Positions 1-10,543 of a stretch of DNA of 64,000 nt are shown in pieces. The notes beneath the pieces were generated by a model. That model was not told where the DNA came from. It was given only the letters and a program-made list of their open reading frames with translations, and did not search any database. Origin of the DNA: Jeongeupia wiesaeckerbachi (GTDB lineage Bacteria > Pseudomonadota > Gammaproteobacteria > Burkholderiales > Chitinibacteraceae); assembly GCF_050916355.1 (NCBI RefSeq), contig NZ_CP136946.1:868001-932000 (forward strand), written 5' to 3'. A program made the position numbers and the translations under genes. The number at the start of each line of letters is the position of its first letter. Within the stretch, counting starts at the first letter, position 1.

Positions 1-275
1 GGATCGAGCACCTGCGCGCCCTTGGCGATCACGTCGGCGGCGAGCGGGATGTCGGCGGTGATCACCAGATCGCCCTGACCCACGCGGGCGACGATCTCGT
101 TGTCGGCAACGTCAAAGCCCTTGGGCACCTGCAACGCAGAAATCCACTTCGACGGCGGCACCGTCAGCAGTTGATTGGCGATAAAGACGGTACGGATCTG
201 CGCGCGCTCGGCGGCGCGGCAAAGTATGTCGCGGATCACCTTGGGGCAGGCGTCGGCGTCGACCCAGATTTGCAT
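1..275 (-). CDS. YaiI/YqxD family protein (DUF188), 3' part cut by window edge
   Basis: The N-terminal 91 residues of a small protein are present; the reading frame runs off the left edge. It opens with MQIWVDADACP, the Asp-rich signature of the YaiI/YqxD (DUF188) family, followed by the expected IRDILCRAAER segment. The family is related to PIN-type nucleases but its substrate is not established, so no function is claimed. The start at the ATG at 275 matches the family N-terminus. It is divergent from ygiQ; the 144 bases between them hold no recognisable gene. Confidence 0.85.
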   Translation of the reverse strand, partial: MQIWVDADACPKVIRDILCRAAERAQIRTVFIANQLLTVPPSKWISALQVPKGFDVADNEIVARVGQGDLVITADIPLAADVIAKGAQVLD

Positions 276-419
276 AACGGCTTCCTATGGCGTGACGGGT
301 CTTGAAGCCGGTCATTTTACCTCGCCGTCTGGCGCTATCTCGATGAAAAACAAGAAAAATTCCGGATTCATCGGGTGGAAATCTGCGAAAATGGTCGATT
401 AGCCAGATTGCCGGTCACC

Positions 420-2618
<2,199 letters not shown>

Positions 2619-2658
2619 TGGATATCCGGACTTTCCGAACCGAACGCGGAGCCAGCCG

Positions 2659-3012
2659 TTGAACGCGCAATCGTCAGGCGGACTGGTCTACTCGACCGAA
2701 CACGGCAGCATGTGCCCGGCCTGCCGCCAGCCGCTGGCGAACTGCAGCTGCAAGGCCGCCGTGCCGACGGGCTTCGCCGACGGCGCGCTGCGGGTATCGC
2801 GGGAAACACGCAGAGGCAAAGGCGTCACGCTGGTCAAGGGCCTGACGCTGGACGCAGCGGCGCTCGCCCTGCTGGCCAAACAATTGCGGACCCGCTGCGG
2901 TTCGGGCGGCACGGTCAAGGACGGCGTGATCGAAATCCAGGGCGACCACTGCGAAACGGTGATGGTCATGCTCAAAGCGCTGGGCCACAGCGTCAAACGC
3001 GCTGGCGGCTGA
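2659..3012 (+). CDS. yciH: SUI1/YciH family translation factor
   Basis: A 117-residue protein with the eIF1/SUI1 fold signature RRGKGVTLVKGL, then CGSGGTVKDGVIEIQGDH and a C-terminal GHSVKRAGG. These match bacterial YciH, which is thought to influence start-codon selection or stress-related translation. The N-terminus LVYSTEHG is conserved in YciH and lies upstream of the first ATG (2710), so I place the start at the TTG at 2659, which has GGAG eight bases upstream. An unusual insert containing a four-Cys cluster (CPACRQPLANCSC) sits between the N-terminus and the SUI1 domain and could bind zinc; that is inference. Confidence 0.88.
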   Translation: MNAQSSGGLVYSTEHGSMCPACRQPLANCSCKAAVPTGFADGALRVSRETRRGKGVTLVKGLTLDAAALALLAKQLRTRCGSGGTVKDGVIEIQGDHCETVMVMLKALGHSVKRAGG

Positions 3013-3199
3013 AAACCAGCCCCCTGCTACGCGCCGCCGATCGGGGCTCACTCTGAGCCTTGCATCGCGGCGTTCCAAGGCTCGCCTTACTCGCCAAGCA
3101 CTGCCGCGATCGGAATCCTCATGCACCGCTTTGTACATTCCGATTTCTGCGCTGCGCTGAGCGGCGCTCGCGACAGATCGCGAGCAGGTTTCCCGGGCG

Positions 3200-4081
3200 T
3201 CAGGCGGTCTGCGGTGCCGCCCGCCAGCGCGGGCCGAACACATTGACCATCAGCCCGAGCATCACCACCAGCCCGCCCGCCCACTGAACCGGCGTCAGCT
3301 GCTCGCCCAGCAACAGCCGCGCCGACACCAGACCGACCACCGGCACCAGCAAGGTCAGCGGTGCGATCTGCCGCACCGGATGGTGTGCCAGCAAACGGCC
3401 CCACAGGCCGTAGCCCAGGCAGGTGGCGATGTACGCCAGATAGAACACCGCCAGCAGGCTGTCCACGCCGGGGCTGGCGAGGCTGGCCGTGATGCGCGGC
3501 GCCCCTTCCAGCCAGAACGACAGTGCCAGGAACGGCAACGGCGGCACCAGCGCGCCCCAGACCACCAGCCCCAGCGGGTTGACCTTGCCGATGCCCTTGA
3601 TCACCAGATTGCCGCCCGCCCAGCACAGCGCGGCACACAGCGTCAGTCCGAACCCCAGAGCGGAAACGCGGCCGGGACCGCCGCTCAGCCCGATCATCGC
3701 CAGACCGGCCGCCGCCACGGTCAGCCCGGCCAGATTGTGCCAGTGCATGCGCTCGCCGAAGAGCGCCGCAGCCAGCAGCACGGTGAAGAAGGCCTGGGCC
3801 TGCAGCACCAGTGATGCCAGACCGGCGGGCATACCAACGTCGATGGCGGAAAACAGGAAAACGAACTGCCCGAGACTGATCGTCGCGCCATAGGCCAGCA
3901 GCCGTGTCCACGGCACCTGCGGGCGCGGCACGAACAGCACGGCCGGAAACGCCACCAGCGTAAAGCGCAAGGCGCCGAGCAGCATCGGCGGCACGCCGTG
4001 CAGGCCGACCTTGATGACGACGAAATTGACGCCCCAGGCAACGATCACCAGCAGTGCGGCTAGCCAGTCTTTCAACGCCAT
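3200..4081 (-). CDS. eamA: EamA family transporter, O-acetylserine/cysteine exporter type
   Basis: A 293-residue integral membrane protein with about ten hydrophobic helices arranged as two EamA halves. Stretches such as WGVNFVVIKVGLHG, PAGLASLVLQAQAFF and LLVPVVGLVSA match E. coli EamA (YdeD), an inner-membrane exporter of O-acetylserine and cysteine. The ATG at 4081 has a GGAG ribosome site eight bases upstream and begins MALKDWL as in the family; longer in-frame starts lack homology. It stands alone, convergent with yciH. The substrate is inferred from similarity; general DMT-family promiscuity is possible. Confidence 0.88.
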   Translation of the reverse strand: MALKDWLAALLVIVAWGVNFVVIKVGLHGVPPMLLGALRFTLVAFPAVLFVPRPQVPWTRLLAYGATISLGQFVFLFSAIDVGMPAGLASLVLQAQAFFTVLLAAALFGERMHWHNLAGLTVAAAGLAMIGLSGGPGRVSALGFGLTLCAALCWAGGNLVIKGIGKVNPLGLVVWGALVPPLPFLALSFWLEGAPRITASLASPGVDSLLAVFYLAYIATCLGYGLWGRLLAHHPVRQIAPLTLLVPVVGLVSARLLLGEQLTPVQWAGGLVVMLGLMVNVFGPRWRAAPQTA

Positions 4082-4252
4082 GGTGATGCTCCGGAAAAGG
4101 AGCATCCAGTATGCGCCGTCCGCGATCCGGGCAAAGGCACAGTGGCCACGGCCGGCCTGCGTAACAGCGCTCCGAAAACGGCCGACCATCGGCACGGCAG
4201 GATCGTCACGCCGCCTGTATGGTGAAGATAGCGCTGTCGCTGGGGAAAACCG

Positions 4253-5572
4253 ATGAAGCCGTGGACCCTGCTGTTCGCACTCTCGCTGCCCGTTGCCAGC
4301 GCCGATCCGACCTCGGTCGGTGCGGCACCGCTGCCGTTCGGACTGACCCCCCTACCCGGCTACACCTCGACCTTTCCCCCCTTCGTGCGCGAGAACGTCG
4401 AGCTCGACGTCCCGGTGTCCGGCTGGATCCGCGACAAGCGCGGCGTGCCCGAGCGCTGGGATGAATACTCGGTCCCGGTGGTCGGCACCGGCTGGTATGC
4501 CGAGTACCGTTACCGCAACGGCGAGGTCACCGCCGCCTCGGTGCGCAAGCACTACGAATGTGCCTTGTCGGGCAGCGGATTCACCCGGGTCGAGCTGCAG
4601 CAGTGCGACGAGCGCTGCCTGCGCGATACCGACGGCGTCGAACTGCGCCGCGTCGCCGGCAACGCCATGCGCAACGTCCGGCCACGGCCCGCCTCGGGCT
4701 ACGGCATCGATTACACCGTTTACACCCATCCGCGCCAGGGCGTGGTCTTGCTCGGCACCGGCCATTCGGACGCCGACCCGGCGCGCGTCGACGTGACGCT
4801 GGCGATCGCCCAGGGGCCGATTCGCGATCTGAAACCGATCGACCGCAAGCTGCGCGCCCGCCCGACCGCACCGGGCCTCGACCATGCCGACTGCACCGCC
4901 CGCGCCAAAGCGCGGCCGGAAGCGGTGTGGCCGGTCAGCGAAAAACCGGTGCCGCTGAGCCGCGCACCATTCGACCTCGACATCCTGCCCGGCAATCCGC
5001 CGTTCGAGCAGGGCAAATACCTCGAGCACCTGCGCGTCGACGTGCCGATCTCGACGCCGTACTTCAAGCCCGGCGGCGGGCTGCGTGTCGATCACCGGGT
5101 GCCGGTCGCCGGCAATACCTGGTTCTACAGCTATACGCTCGACGACAGCGCACAATGGCTCAACGACTATTACGAGCAGATCCTCGTCCGCAACGGCTAC
5201 CAGCTCGTGCATGCCTACCGCTGCGACGCCGGCTGCCAGCGCGGCGAAGGTCCCGGCCCGCGGCGTTTGCGCGCCTACTTCGGCCTGATGCAAAGCAATC
5301 TGAACAGCGAGCTGCGGCTCAATCTGGTTGGTCCGCGCACCGAGTACCGGATCTACTCGGACCGCAGGACCGGCGTCGTCATCGTCGGCACCGAACAGCG
5401 CTCCAAGCAGCCGAGCACCGATGTCGAACTCTACATCGCCCACGGCGTCGTACTCGACGACGCCGAATTCGTCGCCAAGGCCGCCGAGTCGCCCGAGCCG
5501 ACCGTCATCCACAAGGCCCAGAGCCACGATGACGGCACACGCTCGCGCAACACGGCGATGCAGGCGAAGTAA
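4253..5572 (+). CDS. Secreted protein with an internally duplicated domain, function unknown
   Basis: 439 residues starting with a Sec signal peptide (roughly residues 1-17, ending ASA). The mature part holds two copies of one domain, about residues 33-190 and 245-398. Each has PLPG or LPGN at its start, a VPV.G..W(Y/F) block, a CxxxC pair (CDERC and CDAGC), then a Tyr-rich strand, a GVV(L/I)(L/V)GT block and an (A)RVDVTLAIAQG / STDVELYIAHG end. The cysteine pairs suggest disulfides in the periplasm. I do not recognise the family. GGGGAAAA precedes the ATG. A short charged tail follows the second repeat. Confidence 0.8.
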   Translation: MKPWTLLFALSLPVASADPTSVGAAPLPFGLTPLPGYTSTFPPFVRENVELDVPVSGWIRDKRGVPERWDEYSVPVVGTGWYAEYRYRNGEVTAASVRKHYECALSGSGFTRVELQQCDERCLRDTDGVELRRVAGNAMRNVRPRPASGYGIDYTVYTHPRQGVVLLGTGHSDADPARVDVTLAIAQGPIRDLKPIDRKLRARPTAPGLDHADCTARAKARPEAVWPVSEKPVPLSRAPFDLDILPGNPPFEQGKYLEHLRVDVPISTPYFKPGGGLRVDHRVPVAGNTWFYSYTLDDSAQWLNDYYEQILVRNGYQLVHAYRCDAGCQRGEGPGPRRLRAYFGLMQSNLNSELRLNLVGPRTEYRIYSDRRTGVVIVGTEQRSKQPSTDVELYIAHGVVLDDAEFVAKAAESPEPTVIHKAQSHDDGTRSRNTAMQAK

Positions 5573-5631
5573 GCGAGCAAAGCGTCGCGGCCCTGCGTGA
5601 CGGATGGCCGACGCAGCCGGCCCTGCCCGAT

Positions 5632-6048
5632 TCAGCGGGCGTCGTTGACGATCAGCGGCGAGCCGACGCTGCCGGCATAGACAACGAACAAGCGGACCGG
5701 CCGCGTTCCCGGATTGCGGCCGTTGTGCCAGGTGTTGACGACCTCGGCGAACGATTCACCGGCCCTGGCATGCTTGCTGCGACCATCGCGCAGCACGACC
5801 TCGACTTCGCCGTCGAGCACGTAGACGAACAGCGGCACCGGATGCTGGTGCCAGCCGGTTTCGCCGCCGGGCGGAATCTCGAGCACCACGCCGGTCACCT
5901 CCGGCTTGCCGGGCGGATAGACCAGCGGGCTGCCATCCCAGCTGGTCGTCGTGTTCAGCACCTGCGCCATCGTCGCCGACGGCGCCGTGCGCTCGGCCCA
6001 CACCGGGCCGATCAGCAGTCCAGACAGCACCACGCAGAGCAATCGCAT
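5632..6048 (-). CDS. Exported cupin-domain protein
   Basis: 138 residues with a cleavable signal peptide (ends VWA at residue 18) and one cupin_2 barrel. Cupin motif 1 is visible as GGETGWHQHPVPLFVYVLDGEVEV and the second motif as NTWHNGRNPG, giving His/Glu-type metal ligands. Periplasmic cupins of this form are common but mostly of unknown function. It is convergent with the duplicated-domain protein at 4253 and shows no operon partner. The 146 bases up to the next gene contain no recognisable signal. Confidence 0.85.
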   Translation of the reverse strand: MRLLCVVLSGLLIGPVWAERTAPSATMAQVLNTTTSWDGSPLVYPPGKPEVTGVVLEIPPGGETGWHQHPVPLFVYVLDGEVEVVLRDGRSKHARAGESFAEVVNTWHNGRNPGTRPVRLFVVYAGSVGSPLIVNDAR

Positions 6049-6194
6049 CGCCGTGTCCTTGAAGGTTGATTTTCCACCTTAGGACCTGCTCGCGCGGTTT
6101 TCGCGCCCCGGCCCACGGCCGCAACGACGGAGGGCAAGGCCGCCAGCGACCAGCCGGAACGCCAAGGCATTGGCCGGCTAGCCGGCGCACTCCG

Positions 6195-6914
6195 CTACAA
6201 ATGCTTGATCCGCGGCTTGTACCTCGCGAACAGCGCGGCATTGCCCGTGACGCGGTCGGTGTTCTGGCTCTGGTAAAGCGGAACATCGATGCCGCACGCC
6301 ACGCAGCGCCGCACGGTTTCGGCGACGAGGATCTGGGCGATGGCGATCCCGGACAGGCTAGAGAACGACCCGGTACCCAGCTCGCCGTAGCGCAGCAAGG
6401 CGTCACCGTCCGGCGCACCATTGTCGATAACGAGATCGGCCAGTTCGTAGAGCTTGGCGCCGCTCGGATGGCGCGAGGTATTGGCGCGGGACTGCTCGAG
6501 CGAGGTCAGCGCGACGCAGTACACGCCCTCGGCGCGCGCACGCTGCGCCATTTCGACGACGGATGCATTGAGGCCGGAGTTCGAAACGATCAAGAGCAGA
6601 TCGCCTTTTGCAATCCCGTATTCATCCCAAAGGATGTCGGCAAGCCCCGGCAGCCGCTCCATCCGGCTACTACGCGTTGCGCCGCCACCGTTGAGCACGC
6701 AGTCGTCGAGCATCGCGGCCACATTGGCGAGCCCACCCGCACGGCCGAACAGCTCCATCGGCACCATGTGGGAATGGCCGGTGCCAAAGGCAAAGATCAG
6801 GCGGTCCGCGCCGATCGCCGCCACCATTTTTTCGGCGGCAAGGTCGATCGCCGCGTGCTGCGATTCGATCAGGCGTTGCAAGCGCGGCAGGCTTTGGGCA
6901 AGAAAGTCGTACAT
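6195..6914 (-). CDS. SIS-domain sugar-phosphate binding protein (UPF0309-like)
   Basis: 239 residues forming a single SIS (sugar isomerase) domain. The phosphosugar-binding segments FAFGTGHSHMVP and LLIVSNSGLNASVV are clear, and the overall order resembles SIS proteins related to GlcNAc/MurNAc-phosphate handling. The ATG at 6914 has GGGAG eight bases upstream. It is divergent from an AraC regulator at 7056, which makes that regulator its probable controller. Substrate unknown; an amino-sugar phosphate is a reasonable guess in a chitin-associated lineage, but that is inference. Confidence 0.85.
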   Translation of the reverse strand: MYDFLAQSLPRLQRLIESQHAAIDLAAEKMVAAIGADRLIFAFGTGHSHMVPMELFGRAGGLANVAAMLDDCVLNGGGATRSSRMERLPGLADILWDEYGIAKGDLLLIVSNSGLNASVVEMAQRARAEGVYCVALTSLEQSRANTSRHPSGAKLYELADLVIDNGAPDGDALLRYGELGTGSFSSLSGIAIAQILVAETVRRCVACGIDVPLYQSQNTDRVTGNAALFARYKPRIKHL

Positions 6915-6974
6915 GGCAGGCTCCCGGAAAATTGAGGATGTACGGCCAGTCTGGATGACGCCGCCACCTGCCAT

Positions 6975-6985
6975 CTATCCGATAG
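6975..6985. promoter_or_regulatory. Short palindrome between divergent SIS and AraC genes
   Basis: CTATC-C-GATAG is a perfect 5-bp-arm inverted repeat in the 141-base gap between the SIS-domain gene and the divergently read AraC regulator. It lies in the most AT-rich part of the gap, so it may be part of an operator. Short palindromes occur by chance, so this is only a candidate. Confidence 0.25.
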
Positions 6986-7055
6986 GTACAATTTTCCATA
7001 CGATCGGCTCACCTTCCGGGCCGATCCGGATGCCCACCGGAAGAGGCAAGACACG

Positions 7056-7889
7056 ATGTTGCACCGGCAAACGCTGACCCCGGCCCCCGGCCTCTCGTGG
7101 TACGACACGCATCTGTTGTTGCCCGCGATTCCATTCCAGTGGCACAACCACGCGGGTTTCGAGCTGACGCTCACGCTTGCCAGCGCGGGACGGCGGTATC
7201 TGGGCGAGCGGATCGACCCTTACGGCTCGCCCGATCTGGTGCTGATTCCGCCCGGCATGCCGCATACATGGCAATCCGACGCCGATGGCGGTCCGCACGA
7301 AATACACGTGCTGGTGCTGCCCGCCGGCTGGGCCAACGCTGCGGTCGATGCTGGCTTTACCGAATGCCTGCCTTTGGCGGCGTTGCTCGACGGCCACGCA
7401 ATCCGGTTCTCGATCGAGACGGCGCACGCCTGTGTGCCGCATTTCCGGGCGCTTGCCACCGCCACACCGCTCGCCCGGCTCGGCCTGCTGTTCGCCATCG
7501 CGGCGGAGCTGGTCGGCGACCCGGCGCGGCAATCGCTCGGCACCGGAGGTTTCACGGCAGGCCGCTTCGACGCACAGCTGGCGCTGGCGCTGGATTATCT
7601 GCAGGCCCATTACACCGAAGCCATCACGCAAAGCCATGTTGCGGCGGCCTGCGGCCTGTCGGTCGCCAGCCTGAAACGCCGCTTCAAGGCCGGACTGGGC
7701 GAACCGTTTGGCCGTTACGTCCAGCGCCTGCGCATCGGCCATGCGTGCCGCCTGCTGTGGGGCAGCGCTTTGTCGGTCGAACGCATCGCACTCGACAGCG
7801 GCTTTCCCAGCGTCGCCAACTTCCACCGGCAGTTCCGTTCAAGCCAGTCGATGACGCCGGCGCAATTTCGCCGGCAACGCCCCGCCTGA
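7056..7889 (+). CDS. AraC family transcriptional regulator with cupin N-terminus
   Basis: 277 residues. The N-terminal 90 residues form an AraC-type cupin ligand domain (FQWHNHAGFELTL, LIPPGMPHTW). The C-terminal hundred carry two helix-turn-helix motifs, AAACGLSVASLKRRFKAGLG and RIALDSGFPSVANFHRQFR, typical of AraC/XylS DNA binding. AGAGG lies ten bases before the ATG. The divergent SIS-domain gene is the most likely target, with a sugar or sugar phosphate as a plausible inducer (inference). Confidence 0.92.
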   Translation: MLHRQTLTPAPGLSWYDTHLLLPAIPFQWHNHAGFELTLTLASAGRRYLGERIDPYGSPDLVLIPPGMPHTWQSDADGGPHEIHVLVLPAGWANAAVDAGFTECLPLAALLDGHAIRFSIETAHACVPHFRALATATPLARLGLLFAIAAELVGDPARQSLGTGGFTAGRFDAQLALALDYLQAHYTEAITQSHVAAACGLSVASLKRRFKAGLGEPFGRYVQRLRIGHACRLLWGSALSVERIALDSGFPSVANFHRQFRSSQSMTPAQFRRQRPA

Positions 7890-7917
7890 CCGCATCCCGG
7901 GCCAGGCGCTCCCGCCT

Positions 7918-8859
7918 TCAGGGCTGCCCCAGCAATACGGCCTGCTGCGGCCGGGCGAACCAGTCGAGCAGGAAGTCGATCACTGCGCGCACCTTGGCCG
8001 GTTGCGGCAGCCGTTGCGGATAGACCAGGTAGAACGGCAGCGCCGGCAAGCGGTAGTCGGGCAACAGCAGGACAAGCCGCCCCGCTTCGACGTCGGCGGC
8101 CGCCAGATAGCTTGGCAGCCGGGCAATGCCGCCACCGGCCAGCGCCAGATTGCGCAGCATGTCGAAGTTGTTGCTCTGCAAGACTGGGACGATATCGACG
8201 GCGTACGGCAATTCGTCGCGGCTGAACACCCAGTGCGTCGCATCGCGGAAGAACTGGTTGGCAAGGCATGGCCAGTCCGCGAGCTCGGCCGGCGTCTGCG
8301 GTGGCGCGTTGCCGAGCAGCGCCGGGCTCGCCACCACCCAGTCGCGCACCAGGCTCAGCGGTCGCGACACCAGCCGCTCCGGCGCGGCGAGGTTCGAGCG
8401 GATCGCCAGATCGAAGCCGTCGGCCTCGAGATCGCGCGGCTCGCGGCTCAGGTCGAGCTCGACGCTCACCTGCGGATAGCGCGCGCGGAACGCCAGCAGC
8501 GCCTGCGCCATGAAGGCGCTGCCAAAGCTGGTCGGCACCGTCATCCGCACCGTGCCCGCCACTTCGTCGCGCAGCTCGCGTACCGCCTGCGCCGCGGCGC
8601 CGACCCACTGGGGCCAGTTGCGGCAATGCGCGAAGTACACCTGCCCGGCCTCGGTCAGATTGAGTCGCCGCGTCGTCCGGTACAAGAGCGGCGTGCCGAG
8701 CAATGCTTCGAGCTGGCCGACCTGACGACTGACCAACGCGGTCGAGACCCCGAGTGCGTCGGCCGCACGGGTAAAGCTGCCGTGCTCGACCACGGCGGCA
8801 AAGCTCATCGCCCATTGCAACTGCTGCGTGGCGGCGTGGCTGGCGTCGATTCCATTCAT
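7918..8859 (-). CDS. LysR family transcriptional regulator
   Basis: 313 residues with an N-terminal winged helix (SFAAVVEHGSFTRAADALGV, then STALVSRQVGQLE) and a C-terminal periplasmic-binding-like effector domain. The layout and the DLEADGFDLAIRS segment resemble the CrgA/AaeR-type LysR subgroup. It is divergent from a short-chain dehydrogenase, and a perfect 10-base palindrome lies in the shared 94-base gap, so autoregulation plus control of the dehydrogenase is the obvious model. Effector unknown. Confidence 0.92.
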   Translation of the reverse strand: MNGIDASHAATQQLQWAMSFAAVVEHGSFTRAADALGVSTALVSRQVGQLEALLGTPLLYRTTRRLNLTEAGQVYFAHCRNWPQWVGAAAQAVRELRDEVAGTVRMTVPTSFGSAFMAQALLAFRARYPQVSVELDLSREPRDLEADGFDLAIRSNLAAPERLVSRPLSLVRDWVVASPALLGNAPPQTPAELADWPCLANQFFRDATHWVFSRDELPYAVDIVPVLQSNNFDMLRNLALAGGGIARLPSYLAAADVEAGRLVLLLPDYRLPALPFYLVYPQRLPQPAKVRAVIDFLLDWFARPQQAVLLGQP

Positions 8860-8880
8860 GGTTGCAATAGTGATTTGAGT

Positions 8881-8890
8881 TCAGCGCTGA
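8881..8890. promoter_or_regulatory. Candidate LysR operator palindrome
   Basis: TCAGCGCTGA is a perfect palindrome placed between the divergent LysR gene and the dehydrogenase gene, 64 bases before the dehydrogenase start. Position and symmetry fit a LysR-type site. The call rests on sequence alone. Confidence 0.4.
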
Positions 8891-8953
8891 TTATCATCGA
8901 TTCAAGCTTGTATATGATGAATTTCGTCAACAATCATGTCCACGGAGTTCACC

Positions 8954-9553
8954 ATGAAAGTGCTCGTTATCGGTGCCAGCGGCACCATCGGCCGTGCCGT
9001 CGCCACCGAACTCGCACCGCGCCACGACATCATCACCGCCGGCCGCAACAGCGGCGACTTCCGCGTCGACGTGACCGACCTCGCCAGCGTCCAGCGGCTG
9101 TTCCGCGAAACCGGCCCGCTCGACGCCGTCATCGCCACGACCGGCAGCCTGCATTTCGGCCCGCTGGGCGAGTTCACGCCCGAGCAGTACGCGATCGGCC
9201 TGAACGACAAGCTGATGGGACAGGTGAATCTGGTCATCGCCGGCCAGCATGTGCTGAACGATGGCGGCAGCTTCACGCTGACCAGCGGCATCGTCAGCGA
9301 GGAGCCGATCCGCTACGGCAGCGGCGCCAGCATGGTCAATGCGGCGATCGAAGGCTTCGTCCGCGGCGCAGCGATCGAGTTGCCGCGCGGCCAGCGCATC
9401 AACGTCGTCAGCCCGAACGTGCTGGTCGAATCACTGGAAGGCTACGGCCCCTACTTCCACGGCTTCGAAGCCGTCCCGGCCGCCCGCGTCGCCCTGGCTT
9501 ACAGCAAGAGCGTCGAAGGGCTGCAGACCGGACGCATCTACCCGGTGCATTGA
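8954..9553 (+). CDS. Short-chain dehydrogenase/reductase (SDR), small type
   Basis: 199 residues. The nucleotide-binding motif is GASGTIGRAVA near the N-terminus, followed by a conserved VDVTD acidic patch and NVVSPNVLVES near the C-terminus, as in small atypical SDRs. The usual YxxxK is replaced by a region around SGASMVNAAIEGF, so catalysis may differ from classical SDRs. I prefer the ATG at 8954 (GGAG six bases upstream) over the in-frame ATG at 8936. The adjacent divergent LysR gene probably regulates it. Substrate unknown. Confidence 0.85.
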   Translation: MKVLVIGASGTIGRAVATELAPRHDIITAGRNSGDFRVDVTDLASVQRLFRETGPLDAVIATTGSLHFGPLGEFTPEQYAIGLNDKLMGQVNLVIAGQHVLNDGGSFTLTSGIVSEEPIRYGSGASMVNAAIEGFVRGAAIELPRGQRINVVSPNVLVESLEGYGPYFHGFEAVPAARVALAYSKSVEGLQTGRIYPVH

Positions 9554-9557
9554 GTCG

Positions 9558-10445
9558 TCACGCGATGGCTGCCGCCCGCCGCGGCAGTGTCGCCCACAGG
9601 CTGGCAGCGACGATCAGCACCGCACCGCACCACGCCAGCGGCGTCAGCCGCTCGCCCAGCCAGGCCGCGGCGAACAGCGCGCCGAACACCGGTTCACTGC
9701 CCATCAGCAGCGAAACGCGCGTCGGGCTGCCGCGGCGCACCGCCCAGTTCTGTGCGACCAAGGCGAAAATCGTGCAGAACAGCGCGAGATAGAGCGTCGC
9801 CAGCCAGAAGCCCGGTGCGGTCGGCAGCGGCGGCAAGCCGCCGCCGGCCAGCGCGACGACCACGCTGCCCGCGCAGACGACGCCAGCCTGGATCGCGGTC
9901 AGCGTCAGCATCGGCATCGCCTTGTCGTGCGTCAGCTTCTTGATCAGACAGACGTTCACCGCCCGCAGGACCGCCGCGGCCAGAATCAGCGCATCGCCCA
10001 GATTGAAGCTCAGACTGGCGCTGTGGCTCAACAATCCGGCGCCGAACAACGACACCAGCGCGGCGATGAAGGCACTCGTTTCCGGCCGCCGCCGCAACAT
10101 CGCCCATTCGGCAAACGGCGTGAGTACGACGCACAGGCTGATCAACAGCGCGGCATTGGCCGCACTGGTCTGGGCAATGCCGAAGGTTTCGCAAATGAAG
10201 ATCGCCAGCAGGATCGCGCCGAGCGGCAGGCCGGCGATGAGCGCGGCACGTCCCTCCGCTTGCGCCAGTTGCCGCAGCGATGGCAGCAGGAGCAGGAAAG
10301 TCAGGCCGAAGCGCGCCGCCAGGAAACCGAGCACCGGATACCAGGCGAGTGCGCCCTTGGCGACGCCGTAACTGGTGCCCCAGAGCAGCGCGACCAGCAA
10401 CAGCATGGCGTCGGCCAGCCAGGGACGGCGGGAAAGGGCATTCAT
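9558..10445 (-). CDS. EamA/DMT family transporter
   Basis: 295 residues with about ten hydrophobic helices in two EamA repeats (LLLVALLWGTSYGVAKGAL near the N-terminus; LLMGSEPVFGALFAAAWLGE near the C-terminus). Such proteins are inner-membrane exporters of small metabolites. The start at the ATG at 10445 begins at the first helix; upstream in-frame codons encode unrelated residues. It is divergent from a LysR regulator whose gap holds two inverted repeats, so induction by the exported compound is likely. Substrate unknown. Confidence 0.88.
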   Translation of the reverse strand: MNALSRRPWLADAMLLLVALLWGTSYGVAKGALAWYPVLGFLAARFGLTFLLLLPSLRQLAQAEGRAALIAGLPLGAILLAIFICETFGIAQTSAANAALLISLCVVLTPFAEWAMLRRRPETSAFIAALVSLFGAGLLSHSASLSFNLGDALILAAAVLRAVNVCLIKKLTHDKAMPMLTLTAIQAGVVCAGSVVVALAGGGLPPLPTAPGFWLATLYLALFCTIFALVAQNWAVRRGSPTRVSLLMGSEPVFGALFAAAWLGERLTPLAWCGAVLIVAASLWATLPRRAAAIA

Positions 10446-10489
10446 GCGGCGGCTCACTGGATGGCGGAAAGGCCAGCTTAGTCCTTGCC

Positions 10490-10508
10490 GCTGATCGCGA
10501 TAATCAGC
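10490..10508. promoter_or_regulatory. Candidate LysR operator (inverted repeat 1)
   Basis: GCTGAT-N7-ATCAGC is a perfect 6-bp-arm inverted repeat of LysR-box size, located between the divergent EamA transporter and LysR genes. Confidence 0.4.
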
Positions 10509-10515
10509 CAGACTG

Positions 10516-10530
10516 GCACAATACTTGTGC
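10516..10530. promoter_or_regulatory. Candidate operator (inverted repeat 2)
   Basis: GCACAA-TAC-TTGTGC is a second perfect 6-bp-arm inverted repeat, 14 bases upstream of the LysR start codon and about 70 bases upstream of the transporter. Its place near the regulator's own start suggests autorepression; this is inferred. Confidence 0.4.
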
Positions 10531-10543
10531 ATATCCGGAACAG

